Numbered from the stretch's first letter, positions 1 to 8,153 are shown. The stretch: DNA of 64,000 nt from Pseudomonas benzenivorans (GCF_900100495.1 NZ_FNCT01000006.1:62001-126000); one strand, 5' to 3'. A program made the numbers and translations. Notes: generated by a model not told the origin, from the sequence alone.

Positions 1-519
1 CGGGTGATACATGAAGGTGCCGGGGCGGCGGGCGACGAACTCGTAGACGAAGGTCTTGCCCGCCGGGATCGCCGGCTGGGTCAGGCCGCCCACGCCGTCC
101 ATGCCGTTGGGCAGGCGCTGGCCGTGCCAGTGGATGCTGGTGTGCTCGGGCAGCTTGTTGGTGACGAAGATGCGCACCCGGTCGCCCTCCACCACCTCGA
201 TGGTCGGCCCCGGCGACTGGCCGTTGTAGCCCCACAGGTGGGCCTTGTAGCCGGGTGCCAACTCGCGCACCACCGGCTCGGCGACCAGGTGGAACTCCTT
301 GACCCCGTCGTTCATCCGCCACGGCAGGGTCCAGCCGTTGAGCGTCACCACCGGGTTGTAGGGCCGGCCATTCTGCGGTTGCAGCGGCGGCATGGTGTCG
401 GCCTTGGTCTGGATAACCGCTTCCGGCAAGCCGGCCAGCGATACCCGGCTGACCGCCGAGCTGGCCACCGCCGCGGTGATCGCGCCGGCGCCGAGAAAGA
501 AATCACGTCGTGAAACCAT
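1..519 (-). CDS. Multicopper oxidase, CopA/CueO type (N-terminal part; C-terminus lies outside the window)
   Basis: Periplasmic copper oxidase that would oxidise Cu(I) in copper tolerance. The 173 visible codons start at an ATG (complement of 517-519). A twin-arginine export signal is visible (SRRDFFLG, residues 3-10, followed by an Ala-rich stretch). The first cupredoxin domain follows, with the copper ligand motif HWHG at residues 130-133 and the start of the YHP motif at the window edge. It is the last visible gene of a minus-strand copper group, 16 bases after the TolC-like gene. The reading frame is open to base 1, so it is cut by the window and not broken. CopA versus CueO subtype cannot be decided from this part. 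Confidence 0.9.
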   Translation of the reverse strand, partial: MVSRRDFFLGAGAITAAVASSAVSRVSLAGLPEAVIQTKADTMPPLQPQNGRPYNPVVTLNGWTLPWRMNDGVKEFHLVAEPVVRELAPGYKAHLWGYNGQSPGPTIEVVEGDRVRIFVTNKLPEHTSIHWHGQRLPNGMDGVGGLTQPAIPAGKTFVYEFVARRPGTFMYHP

Positions 520-535
520 CTTCAGTATTCCTTGA

Positions 536-1933
536 TCAGTGCCCGGCGGGCGCTTCGACGACTGCGGCAGCGGCAGCCCCGGCGGTGGACGGCTCGGGAG
601 CGCCGAGCAGGGCCATGTCCAGGTCGGCGCTGGCCAGCCAGAAATCCCGTTGCGCCTGCAGGTAGCCATCGACCGCGAGGATCTGCCGGCGGGCATCGGC
701 CAGCAGTTCGAAGGTGCTGATGAACATGCCGTTGTAGCGCAGCAGGTTCTCCTCGGCGATGCGCTGGCGCAGCGGCAACACTTCATCGCGATAGTGGCGG
801 GCGATGTCGTAGTTCGAGCGATAGCCCAGGTAGGCCTCGCGCACCTGGGAACGGGCATCGATCGCGATCTGCGCCGCCCGGTTGAGCATCTGCCGGTACT
901 GCGCCTCGGCTTTCGCCACCTTGGCGCCGCTCCAGTCGAACAGCGGCAGCTCGACGCTGATCTCGTAGCCGCGCTGGGTCGGCTCCTCGTTGGAGCGGTT
1001 GTTGACCACGCCCAGCTCCAGCACGTTGATAAAGCGCGTGGTCTTGCTCAAGCCGAGATTGCGCGCCAGGCCCTCGGCATCCAGGCGCATGGCCTGGATG
1101 TCCAGGCGTTGGGCCATGGCCAGGCGCTCGACATCCGGCAGCGCCTCGGCCTCCTCCGGCAACTCCGGCAGGCGCTCCGGCAAACGGTAGCCGAGCTGCT
1201 CGCCCCACAGGCCGAGCAGCCGGGTCAGTTGCTCGCGGCTCTGCAGCCGGGCCTGCTCGGCGCGGATCAGGCCAAGCCCGGCCTCGGCGTAGAAGCTCTG
1301 CTCCTGGGCCTGTTGCAGCTTGCTGTAGTTGCCCACCGCGGCCAGGCGCCAGGCCAGTTCGGCACCGGTCTCGGCCGCTTCCATCACCTGGCGCTGATAG
1401 CCCAGGCTTTCCTGCGCGGCCACGGCCCGGTACCAGGCCTTGCGGGTCCGGGTGGCGAGGTCGAACACCGCCAGGCTGGTCTGCCGCTGCAGCTGCTCGA
1501 AGCGCTTGGCCTCGATGCCGGACGTCATCGGCATGGCGATCAGCCGCGCCAGATTGAAATGCAGGCCGCGCTCGTATTCCACCTCGCTGCCCCGCTCCAG
1601 GCGGCCGAAGGAGAAGCCGGGATTGGGGATCCGCCCGGCCTGGACCCGCTCCGCCTCGCCGATGCCCAACTGGTCGAACGCCGCCTGCAGGCCCCGGTTG
1701 TTGAGCAGGGCGATCTGCACCGCGTCGTCGGCCGACAGGGGCTCGGCCAGCAGCTCATTCACCCGCTCGGCGACCAGCGCGCGCTCGCCGTCGCTCCTGG
1801 CCCAGCTCAGTCGCTTGTCCAGCTGACGTTCGGCGGCCTGCTCGACCGTGCCGAAGCCGCCATCCGCGGAGAAGCCGGCGCACCCGGCCAGCAGCAGCAC
1901 CCCGCCCAGCAGGCAGGTCTCGAGCAATCTCAT
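536..1933 (-). CDS. TolC-family outer membrane efflux lipoprotein
   Basis: Outer-membrane channel component of a tripartite efflux system, 465 residues. I chose the ATG at 1931-1933 because a strong ribosome site (AGGAGG) lies just upstream and the protein then begins with a lipoprotein signal: hydrophobic stretch and lipobox LLLAGC, with Cys18 as the lipidated residue. A longer frame upstream has no signal and is unlikely to be translated. Long helical stretches rich in Ala, Glu, Gln and Arg fit the paired OEP repeats of the family. Its neighbours are a multicopper oxidase and two small exported proteins, so copper or heavy-metal export is the likely role. No inner-membrane pump or adaptor is in view. 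Confidence 0.85.
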   Translation of the reverse strand: MRLLETCLLGGVLLLAGCAGFSADGGFGTVEQAAERQLDKRLSWARSDGERALVAERVNELLAEPLSADDAVQIALLNNRGLQAAFDQLGIGEAERVQAGRIPNPGFSFGRLERGSEVEYERGLHFNLARLIAMPMTSGIEAKRFEQLQRQTSLAVFDLATRTRKAWYRAVAAQESLGYQRQVMEAAETGAELAWRLAAVGNYSKLQQAQEQSFYAEAGLGLIRAEQARLQSREQLTRLLGLWGEQLGYRLPERLPELPEEAEALPDVERLAMAQRLDIQAMRLDAEGLARNLGLSKTTRFINVLELGVVNNRSNEEPTQRGYEISVELPLFDWSGAKVAKAEAQYRQMLNRAAQIAIDARSQVREAYLGYRSNYDIARHYRDEVLPLRQRIAEENLLRYNGMFISTFELLADARRQILAVDGYLQAQRDFWLASADLDMALLGAPEPSTAGAAAAAVVEAPAGH

Positions 1934-1943
1934 CCTCGCCTCC

Positions 1944-2267
1944 TTAGCGGCCATGATCGGCGTGCGGGTTGGCTTGTTGCTCGTTGGCAGGTGCCGGTTC
2001 GCCCGCGTCGGCGGGCTCTTCCCACGGCTCCTGCGCATAGGTGCGCCAGCCGCCGATCCGCCCCACCAGGTCGTTGGCCTCGCGCCAGTTCTGCAGCGGC
2101 TCGTCGCGCAAGCCCTGGTAGCTGCTCAGCGGGGATCTATAGCTCAAGGCCGGCGTGGCGGCCTCGGAATCCAGCGGGTCGGGCTGTGCCGCCCAGGCGC
2201 CGACGGGCAGCGCCAGCAAGGCCAGGCCGCCCAGCAACGGCCGGCCCGAACGTCGGAAATGAATCAT
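1944..2267 (-). CDS. Small exported protein of the copper cluster, function unknown
   Basis: A 107-residue protein with a clear Sec signal peptide (positively charged start, Leu/Ala core, probable cleavage after AWA near residue 26) and a short acidic, Pro- and Glu-rich mature part ending in HADHGR. It lies 10 bases upstream of the TolC-like gene and 93 bases downstream of the DUF2946-like gene, so it is probably co-transcribed with both. I do not recognise a characterised family. The His-containing tail could bind metal, but this is only a guess from context. Confidence 0.6.
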   Translation of the reverse strand: MIHFRRSGRPLLGGLALLALPVGAWAAQPDPLDSEAATPALSYRSPLSSYQGLRDEPLQNWREANDLVGRIGGWRTYAQEPWEEPADAGEPAPANEQQANPHADHGR

Positions 2268-2360
2268 CGAGTGTTCTCGCGTTACGCGGGGCGGCCCGTC
2301 GGAGACGGGCGCGCGCCGCAGATGAGCTGAAGGCGCCGGTCAGGCGCTACTGTGCTTGGC

Positions 2361-2768
2361 TCAGGCGAGAAGCAGACGGGGGGGACGTCTCGGAATATCG
2401 GCGACGAAGCCGACGAACCGTTCCAGGCGCGCCAGGGATGGCTCGTCGACCTGCAACGGGGAATGGCTGTTGGCCAGTGAGGTCAAGGCAACCGCACCGA
2501 CGCAAAAGGCGCACAGGCTGCACAGCCGGTTATCGGTCTGCTGTGCCGCATCGCTGGCAGCGCCCGCGTCATGTTCGGCATGGATCGAGACCTGGGCATG
2601 CTGGCCAGTGGCGTGAGCGCCCGGATGATGCGCCGCCGGCGCCTGGGTCTCGCCGCTACCGCTGGCCAGCGCGCACAACTGCATGGCCATGGCCGCCATG
2701 CCCTGCGCCGGCAGGGCGAGCATCAGCATCCAGAGCAAGGCGATTCGCAGGGGCTTGGGCATGGCCAT
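2361..2768 (-). CDS. DUF2946-like small membrane or periplasmic protein
   Basis: About 135 residues starting at an ATG at 2766-2768; another ATG lies two codons later and a TTG eight codons earlier, and none has a convincing ribosome site. An N-terminal hydrophobic segment (residues 6-26) is followed by a His-rich region (HHPGAHATGQHAQ) and a Cys pair (LCSLC) near an Ala-rich hydrophobic stretch. This pattern fits the DUF2946 group often found beside copper-resistance genes of pseudomonads. It is the first gene of the minus-strand copper group. Its molecular role is unknown; metal binding by the His and Cys residues is inference. Confidence 0.6.
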   Translation of the reverse strand: MAMPKPLRIALLWMLMLALPAQGMAAMAMQLCALASGSGETQAPAAHHPGAHATGQHAQVSIHAEHDAGAASDAAQQTDNRLCSLCAFCVGAVALTSLANSHSPLQVDEPSLARLERFVGFVADIPRRPPRLLLA

Positions 2769-3055
2769 GGCGTCGGGTGGGTGGGTACTCAAGGAACGCG
2801 ATTATGCCGCATTCGATGCGCTTGTCCACAACCCGAGCGACGGCCGCCCCTCGCCTGGCAGGGCGCCTCGCTGCCCGCCCCCTTCGTCGGCCAGAGCACC
2901 GAAGCAGGCGACATGTGCTATATCGACTGAACGGCAAACACATGCGACAAACTGCCGATCTTTCGTTGAGACGTCCATGCCGCCCTTCGCCGCGGTCGAG
3001 TTCGGCTGAAGCCGGAACGCCCCGCTGGCGGCAATTCGACCAGGAGGTTGATCCC

Positions 3056-3313
3056 ATGACCATCATGCAATGCGTCCATCGCGACTACACCATCACCGCC
3101 GACGTCGTCGAGCATCCCGGCATTCCCACCCCCTGGGCGGGCGGTTGCATCATCACCACGCCCGACGGGCAGACTAGCAAGCGCATCGCCCTGCCGGTGA
3201 ACTATGCCTTCATGGCCGAACTGGAGGCGGCGCAGCACGCCTCCATCGCCCACGGCAAATGGCTAGTGGATCAGTTCCTCGACGAAGGCAAGGCCCTGTT
3301 CAAGGCGGCCTGA
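3056..3313 (+). CDS. Small hypothetical protein, 85 residues
   Basis: Starts at an ATG preceded by a good ribosome site (AGGAGG at 3042-3047). A much longer frame is open upstream, but it runs antisense to the copper genes and is an artefact of GC-rich codons. The protein has no signal peptide or membrane segment and ends in a charged helix. It contains GGCIITTPDG and KRIALPVNYAFMAEL, which I cannot assign to a named family. It stands alone between the divergent copper group and the convergent glutathione transferase gene. No function is proposed. Confidence 0.6.
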   Translation: MTIMQCVHRDYTITADVVEHPGIPTPWAGGCIITTPDGQTSKRIALPVNYAFMAELEAAQHASIAHGKWLVDQFLDEGKALFKAA

Positions 3314-3328
3314 TCCCTTGCCCGCCGG

Positions 3329-3931
3329 CTAATCGAGCATGCCCACATGCCGCGGGTGGCTGGCCACCCGCGCCAGCCAGGCGCGAATCGCCGGGTAGGT
3401 CTGCAGGTCGAAACCACCCTCGTCGGCCACATGGGTGTAGGCGTACAGGGCGATATCGGCGATCGAATACCGCTCGCCGACCAGGTAGGGCGTGCGCTCC
3501 AACTGCTTTTCCATGACCTTCAGCGCCTTGTAGCCACGCGCCTGGCACACCTGGTACTCCTCCCGGCGCGCCTCGGGCAGGCCCTGGTAAAGCTGGATGA
3601 AGCGCGCCACCGCGACATAGGGCTCGTGGCTGTATTGCTCGAAGAACTGCCATTGCAGCACCTGGGTGCGCAGGCGCGGCTCGCTCGGCAGGAACTCGCT
3701 GCCCTCGGCGAGGAAATTGAGGATGGCATTGGACTCCCACAGGCAGGTGCCGTCGTCCAGCTCCAGCACCGGAATCTTGCCGTTGGGGTTCTTCGCCAGG
3801 AAGGCCTCGCTCTGGGTCTCGCCCTTGAGGATGTCCACCGGCACCCAATCGTAGGCCTTGCCCAGCAGGTGCAGCATCAGTTTGACCTTGTAGCAGTTGC
3901 CCGAACGGTAATCGCCATACACCTTGAACAT
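3329..3931 (-). CDS. Glutathione S-transferase family protein
   Basis: A cytosolic glutathione-conjugating or thiol-transfer enzyme of 200 residues. The N-terminal thioredoxin-like domain shows FKVYGDYRSGNCYKVK and the cis-proline loop NPNGKIPVLE, followed by the ESNAIL glutathione gamma-glutamyl contact. The C-terminal all-helical domain contains SIADIALYAYTHVA. The start at 3929-3931 is chosen over an ATG seven codons upstream because GGGAGG lies at the right distance. The gene converges with the small gene ending at 3313. Substrate unknown. Confidence 0.85.
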   Translation of the reverse strand: MFKVYGDYRSGNCYKVKLMLHLLGKAYDWVPVDILKGETQSEAFLAKNPNGKIPVLELDDGTCLWESNAILNFLAEGSEFLPSEPRLRTQVLQWQFFEQYSHEPYVAVARFIQLYQGLPEARREEYQVCQARGYKALKVMEKQLERTPYLVGERYSIADIALYAYTHVADEGGFDLQTYPAIRAWLARVASHPRHVGMLD

Positions 3932-3989
3932 CGTCCTGCCCTCCCTTTCCATTCGTCTGTCATGTGCGCGGCAACGCCGCCCTGTTCAT

Positions 3990-5156
3990 CTACACCGCAG
4001 TGCCGGCCTGGGCCTGGCGAATCACCCCGGCCAGGCGCTTGAGGCCCTCGCCCAGGCGCTCCGGCGCCACATGGCTGAAGTTCAAGCGCAGATGGCCCGG
4101 GTGCTGGTCCGGGTCGATGAAGAACGGCTCGCCCGGCATGAAGGCGACGTGCTGCGCCAGCGCCGGCTTGAGCAGAGTACGGGTGTCCAGCGGCTGCTTG
4201 AGGGTCAGCCAGAAAAACAGCCCGCCCTGCGGCACCTGCCAGTCGGCCAGCTCGGAGAAATGCTCCTGCAGCGCGCCTTGCATGGCGTCGCGGCGCAGCC
4301 GGTAGAAGGCGCGCAGCTCGGCCAGGTGGCCACGGTACTGCTCGCTGCCCAGCCACTGCAGCGCCTGCCACTGGCCGATGCGGTTGGTGTGCAGGTCCGC
4401 CGACTGCTTCAGGCGCAGCAGGTAGGGGAACAGGTCGGGGGTGGCGATCAGGTAGCCGACCCGCAGGCCCGGCAGCAGGGTCTTGGACACGGTGCCGGTG
4501 TAGATCCAACTGGCCTTGCGCAGGCGACTGACGATCGGCGTGGCGCTGCCGGCGTCGAACACCAGTTCGCGGTAGGGTTCGTCCTCGATCAGGGTCACGC
4601 CGAACTCGTCGAGCAGCGCCGCCACCGCGTCGCGCTTGGCCTCGCTGTAGCGGGTGCCGGACGGGTTCTGGAAGGTCGGGATCAGGTAGGCGAAGGCCGG
4701 CTTATGGTTCTCCAGGCGCTGGCGCAGGGCCTCGATCTGCGGGCCGTCGGCCTCCTGGGGCACCGCGATGCAGTCGGCGCCGAACAGCTGGAAGGCCTGC
4801 AGCGCGGCCAGGTAGGTTGGCGCCTCGAGTAGCACTTCGGTGCCCGGATCGATGAACAGCTTGCTGGCCAGGTCCAGGGTCTGCTGCGAGCCACTGACGA
4901 TCAGCACCTGGCTGGCGTCGCAGGGTACGCCGAGGGCACGCGCCTCGCTGGCAATGGCCTCGCGCAGCGCCGGCTCGCCCTCGCTCATGCCGTACTGGCC
5001 CATGCTCGCCGGCATCTCCGCCCACTCGACCTTGGGCAGCATCGGCTCGGCAGGCAGGCCGCCGGCGAACGACATGACTTCCGGACGCTGCGCCGCGGCG
5101 AGGATTTCACGGATCAGGGAGCTTTTCAGGCGGGCAACGCGTTCGGAGAAGGCCAT
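3990..5156 (-). CDS. PLP-dependent aminotransferase, class I/II
   Basis: A 388-residue fold-type I aminotransferase resembling 2-aminoadipate/MocR-type aminotransferases without the DNA-binding domain. Visible landmarks are FAGGLPAEPMLP at the substrate loop, SGSQQTLDL near the phosphate site, PTFQNPSGTR, the EDEPYREL aspartate that pairs with the pyridine nitrogen, and GTVSKTLLPGLRVGY with the PLP lysine. The start MAFSERVARLK is preferred over a site 13 codons upstream, which would run into the promoter. It is divergent from the MarR gene and probably repressed by it, since two matching inverted repeats lie between them. Substrate is not evident. Confidence 0.85.
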   Translation of the reverse strand: MAFSERVARLKSSLIREILAAAQRPEVMSFAGGLPAEPMLPKVEWAEMPASMGQYGMSEGEPALREAIASEARALGVPCDASQVLIVSGSQQTLDLASKLFIDPGTEVLLEAPTYLAALQAFQLFGADCIAVPQEADGPQIEALRQRLENHKPAFAYLIPTFQNPSGTRYSEAKRDAVAALLDEFGVTLIEDEPYRELVFDAGSATPIVSRLRKASWIYTGTVSKTLLPGLRVGYLIATPDLFPYLLRLKQSADLHTNRIGQWQALQWLGSEQYRGHLAELRAFYRLRRDAMQGALQEHFSELADWQVPQGGLFFWLTLKQPLDTRTLLKPALAQHVAFMPGEPFFIDPDQHPGHLRLNFSHVAPERLGEGLKRLAGVIRQAQAGTAV

Positions 5157-5190
5157 GGATGTCACCGGTAGCATAGGCAAGGGAAAATAG

Positions 5191-5247
5191 GTCAAACTGC
5201 TTGACTGAAACTACGACGAGCCAGGCAGATACGTCAATATGCTTGAC
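5191..5247. promoter_or_regulatory. Paired MarR-type operators
   Basis: Two copies of the inverted repeat GTCAA-N5-TTGAC lie at 5191-5205 and 5233-5247. They share the half sites and most of the centre (ACTGC and TATGC). Their centres are 42 bases apart, close to four helical turns, so both would face the same side of the DNA. They sit between the aminotransferase and marR genes, and the second overlaps the first possible ATG of marR. Binding by the MarR protein is inference from position and symmetry. Confidence 0.65.
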
Positions 5248-5694
5248 CTGAAAAGCCCAACCACTCAGCAGGCCGCCATGGAAGCCTTCTTCTTCGGCTA
5301 CCAGGCGTTCACCGCCAAGGCCGACGAAATGCTGGCGCGCCGCGGCCTGTCGCGAGTGCACCACCGCATCCTGTTCTTCATCGCCAAGTACCCGGGCCTG
5401 AGCATCAAGCAACTGCTCGGCTATCTGGGGGTGAGCAAACAGGCGCTGAGCACGCCGCTGCGCCAGTTGCTGGAAATGCATCTGGTGGAAAGCCTGACGG
5501 CTGCAGACGACAAACGTAAACGCCTGCTCGGCTTCACCACCGAGGGCGCCAAGCTGGAACGGGCCCTGCGCCGCGAGCAGGCCAAGCTGCTGCAACGCGC
5601 CTTCGCCGAAGCGGGCGAGCCCGCGGTCAATGGCTGGCTGCAGGTCAATCTGGCGCTGGGCAAGGGGCGTCAGGCCGGTGGCGCCGACGCTTGA
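5239..5694 (+). CDS. MarR family transcriptional regulator
   Basis: A winged-helix DNA-binding repressor, 151 residues if started at 5239. The core is typical of MarR: LSRVHHRILFFIAKYPG, the recognition region QLLGYLGVSKQALSTPLRQL and the wing with DDKRKRLLGFT. The ATG at 5239 lies inside operator 2; the ATG at 5278 would give a 138-residue protein that still holds the whole fold, so the true start is uncertain. Divergent transcription and the two shared operators suggest it controls both itself and the aminotransferase. Confidence 0.85.
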   Translation: MLDLKSPTTQQAAMEAFFFGYQAFTAKADEMLARRGLSRVHHRILFFIAKYPGLSIKQLLGYLGVSKQALSTPLRQLLEMHLVESLTAADDKRKRLLGFTTEGAKLERALRREQAKLLQRAFAEAGEPAVNGWLQVNLALGKGRQAGGADA

Positions 5695-5780
5695 TCCCGG
5701 TCGTCCCTTGATCAGGCACCGAGGGGTGCTGAAGACTGTTCTGCTGTGCCACCTCAAGATCACTGACCCGACGCCATCAC

Positions 5781-6020
5781 GTAGGGTGTGTGGGGCCGCC
5801 TAGGCCGTGCGCACCAATAGATCTACCAGTGGTGCGCACAGCGCACCCTACCCGGTCTGCAAGCTGGCGAGGCATTTCGCGACCATGGGACTGGGCGTCC
5901 CGCCGCTCCTACGGGGGGAGTGGCGTTTCGTTCACGGCCATGGGCATGTAGGGTGCGCCGTGCGCACCAATAGCCCTCTGCCAGCGGTGCGCACAGCCTA
6001 GGCGGCCCCGCACACCCTAC
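5781..6020. repeat. Pair of GTAGGGTG-type palindromic repeats around a short REP-like core
   Basis: Two related palindromic units, 5781-5851 and 5948-6020, both contain GTGCGCACCAATAG, a spacer and GGTGCGCAC, and both are bounded by GTAGGGTG and its complement. The outermost arms (GTAGGGTGTG...GGCCGCCTAGGC at 5781-5804, and its complement at 5996-6020) are inverted relative to each other. Between them is a segment with CGACCATGGGACT and CACGGCCATGGGCAT that resembles other pseudomonad REP sequences. The right end supplies the stop codon of lrv. It may also act as a transcription end for the nifH operon. Confidence 0.7.
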
Positions 6021-6763
6021 TCGGACCGAGCCCGCGCCAGGCGCTCGGCGATCGCCCGCAGTACTTCCGGATCGCTCTCGGCGAGTCGGCGCAAGGCATC
6101 CTGCGGGGCGTGTTCCACCGCGGCCAGGCGTACCGTCCAGTCGGGATCATGCAGCAGCTCGAGCAGATCCTCGCCGGCCAGGCGCGAGGCGACGATGCGC
6201 CGCACTTCCGGCTCCGGATCCCGGCCCATCAAGCCCAGGCTTTCCTCGGGCAGGCGCCGGGCCACCTGTTTGCGTACCTCGCGGTCCTCGTCGCGGATGA
6301 AGCGGAACAACCGGCCCGGGGCGATCCGCTGGACCACATAGGCGCGCACCAAGTAGTCGCGGTCGGCGGCCATCTGTTCCAGCTGCTCGAGCGGCAGGCG
6401 GTCGGCCACGGTGATGCGCACTTCGCGATCCTCGTCGTGCAGCAGCGCGGCGAGCTGCTCGCGCGGCAGACGGTAGGCCACGGCGCGGCGCACCACCTCG
6501 TCGCTGTCGTGCAGCAAAGGGCCCAGGGACTCCACCGGCGCGTAGCGCACGGCGATGGCGCGCCGCTCCCAGAATGTATCGGCCAGATACTGCAGCGCCA
6601 GCTGCGGGTTGGTGCGGAAGAAGCGGTCGATCTGCCGGCCACTCTGCGCTGCCACGCAACTGTCGCCGGGCGTGCAGCGGCCGCTCGGCAGCAGGCTGCC
6701 ACGGAAGGCGCATGTGCGGCAGTCAGCGATCGGGGTGATGTCCTGAACCAGGTTGTCGGCCAT
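6017..6763 (-). CDS. Leucine-rich-repeat-variant (LRV) iron-sulfur protein, nif-associated
   Basis: A 248-residue soluble protein matching the LRV protein known from the nif region of Azotobacter vinelandii. The N-terminal cysteine domain (CRTC at 15-18, further Cys in SGRCTPGDSC) would hold a [4Fe-4S] cluster. The rest is at least seven repeats of about 24 residues with the pattern DxDxxVRxxVAxRLPxExL. It is the distal gene of nifHDKTY-DUF6129-lrv, seven bases after the DUF6129 gene. Its role in nitrogen fixation is not established. The TAG stop falls inside a dispersed palindromic repeat. Confidence 0.9.
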   Translation of the reverse strand: MADNLVQDITPIADCRTCAFRGSLLPSGRCTPGDSCVAAQSGRQIDRFFRTNPQLALQYLADTFWERRAIAVRYAPVESLGPLLHDSDEVVRRAVAYRLPREQLAALLHDEDREVRITVADRLPLEQLEQMAADRDYLVRAYVVQRIAPGRLFRFIRDEDREVRKQVARRLPEESLGLMGRDPEPEVRRIVASRLAGEDLLELLHDPDWTVRLAAVEHAPQDALRRLAESDPEVLRAIAERLARARSE

Positions 6764-6770
6764 AGCGCCC

Positions 6771-7040
6771 TCAGTCGGCGATGAGTTCCGCCAGGACGAT
6801 GCCGGAGGCGCAGTCGAGGTCGTTGGTCAGCACCGAGCAGTGGTCGCTGGAGTTGACCAGATAGACGTTGAAGCCCGGCCGCTCGGCGACCGGCTTGGCG
6901 TTCACCAGGATGTCGTCGTCCATGCACAGGGTGAAGTGCACCCCGGGATGGGCGTCGCGCAGGCCGGCGAGCAGGCCGTCGTCGAGCACGCTTCGCTCGG
7001 CCTGCTGGATGACGCTGTCGAGAAGCATCGGGTCGATCAT
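6771..7040 (-). CDS. DUF6129 family protein, nif-associated
   Basis: An 89-residue soluble protein at the position of the small unnamed gene between nifY and lrv in the Azotobacter nifH operon. It has no membrane segment or signal. Conserved-looking parts are FTLCMDDDILVNAK and LVNSSDHCSVLTNDLDCASG, with three cysteines. It lies 10 bases after nifY and 7 bases before lrv, so it is certainly in the operon. Function unknown. Confidence 0.8.
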   Translation of the reverse strand: MIDPMLLDSVIQQAERSVLDDGLLAGLRDAHPGVHFTLCMDDDILVNAKPVAERPGFNVYLVNSSDHCSVLTNDLDCASGIVLAELIAD

Positions 7041-7050
7041 GGCACTGTCC

Positions 7051-7806
7051 TCATTCTCGGCAGTTGCAGGTGCTGTTACAGGTAAAGCGCACGCGCTGGT
7101 CGGGTTCGGCGCCCATGGCCTTGGCCAGCCAGGGCGGCGGCACAGCGGCCAGCACGCGCTGCAGTTCTGCGACGATCTCGCGGGCCGGCACCGGCTGTGC
7201 GACTTTCACCGGGTGCACGCCGGCACGGATCACCTTGGCCGCCGCCGGCCCGCCGATGCTCAGGGTGTAGAGCAGCTGGCAGTCCTGCAGCAGCTCCGCG
7301 CGCCTGGCATGGCGGTCTTCGTCCGCGCCGAGCGAGCCCGCTTCGCGCAGGGCGATCAGGCGGCTGCTGCGCGGTGAAACCTGATAGATCAGGTAGCGCG
7401 CGCAACGGCCGAAGCTGCCGTCCAGGCATTCGCCCTGGTCGGAGGCGCAGGCGATGCGCACCGAGTCGGGCAGCTCGCCCTCGCGGTAGGGCTGTACAAC
7501 CGGCAGCGGCTCTTCGGGCATGCGCACGCCGCGACCCTTGAGCAGGCCGACGGCGCGCTGCAGCTGACGCTCGGTGAGTTCCGCCGGCGCCGCCTCGTCG
7601 GGCCCCGGCGTCAGCAGCGCAGCGCGCAGACGGGCCATGCGCAGCTTGCCCAGGCGGGCTTCGGTAATCGGCTCGCCGGTGACCGCCAGCAACGCGCGCA
7701 GCAGGCGCGCCGTATCCACGTCCTTGAGCTCGCGTGCCGCCAGGGCGATGCGCAGCGCCAGATGGCCTGGCAGCGGCGCAGGTCTGGACAGCGGTGGCGT
7801 GGCCAT
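7051..7806 (-). CDS. nifY: NifY, nitrogenase cofactor-binding/apodinitrogenase-associated protein
   Basis: NifY proteins bind apo-dinitrogenase and, in related NafY, FeMo-cofactor. This 251-residue protein has the N-terminal helical domain (LALRIALAARELKDVDTARL) and a C-terminal Fe-Mo cofactor domain from about residue 115 (SVRIACASDQGE...YLIYQVSP, IGGPAAAKVIRAGVHPVKV). The position that is His in the three NafY paralogues (LDGHFG) is Ser here (LDGSFG). The tail ends in TCNSTCNCRE, with three closely spaced cysteines. It lies 3 bases after nifT. The synteny with nifHDKT makes the name secure; loss of the His suggests a different ligand or no cofactor binding. Confidence 0.9.
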   Translation of the reverse strand: MATPPLSRPAPLPGHLALRIALAARELKDVDTARLLRALLAVTGEPITEARLGKLRMARLRAALLTPGPDEAAPAELTERQLQRAVGLLKGRGVRMPEEPLPVVQPYREGELPDSVRIACASDQGECLDGSFGRCARYLIYQVSPRSSRLIALREAGSLGADEDRHARRAELLQDCQLLYTLSIGGPAAAKVIRAGVHPVKVAQPVPAREIVAELQRVLAAVPPPWLAKAMGAEPDQRVRFTCNSTCNCRE

Positions 7807-7809
7807 GGC

Positions 7810-8031
7810 TCAGGCCTCGCCGGCCCGCTTGGCGCGCAGGGTGATCGGCAGCTTCGGCGGTGCCGCAAGCGGTTCGAGATAGTAGCTGGAGCCATCGGCC
7901 AGGGTGACTTCGCCACCCCAGCGTTCGGGGCTGTCGAACTCCAGCGCGGTGACGATTTCCTCCTGGTCCTTCTTGGCGATGTAGAAGGTCAGCTGACCTT
8001 TGGCGTTGTGACGAAGCATGACGCTGGGCAT
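7810..8031 (-). CDS. nifT: NifT/FixU family protein
   Basis: A 73-residue protein of the NifT/FixU family, usually encoded directly after nifK, with no essential function known. It begins MPSVMLRHNAKG and holds the family pattern YIAKKDQEEIV and GGEVTLADGSSYYLEP. The ATG at 8029-8031 is chosen from similarity; the frame stays open further upstream only because it runs out of frame through nifK. It lies 122 bases after nifK and 3 bases before nifY. Confidence 0.92.
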   Translation of the reverse strand: MPSVMLRHNAKGQLTFYIAKKDQEEIVTALEFDSPERWGGEVTLADGSSYYLEPLAAPPKLPITLRAKRAGEA

Positions 8032-8153
8032 GGGGCTACTCCGGGAAAAAGGTCCGCCGGCGCGAGCCCTGCGGGGCGGCCCGGCCGACGGACAAAAGGG
8101 CAAGCCGGGGCGGCGGATGCCACCCCGACTCGACCGACCAACAGCTTTCGACC

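Noticed and set aside
539..3313. Very long plus-strand open frame over the copper genes
   Set aside because: It is antisense to the TolC-like gene and its composition is that of a reverse-frame shadow; only its last 85 codons (3056-3313) have a ribosome site and look real.
5781..6020. Repeats as a CRISPR array
   Set aside because: Only two palindromic units of unequal spacing with no regular spacers and no cas genes; they are REP-type elements.
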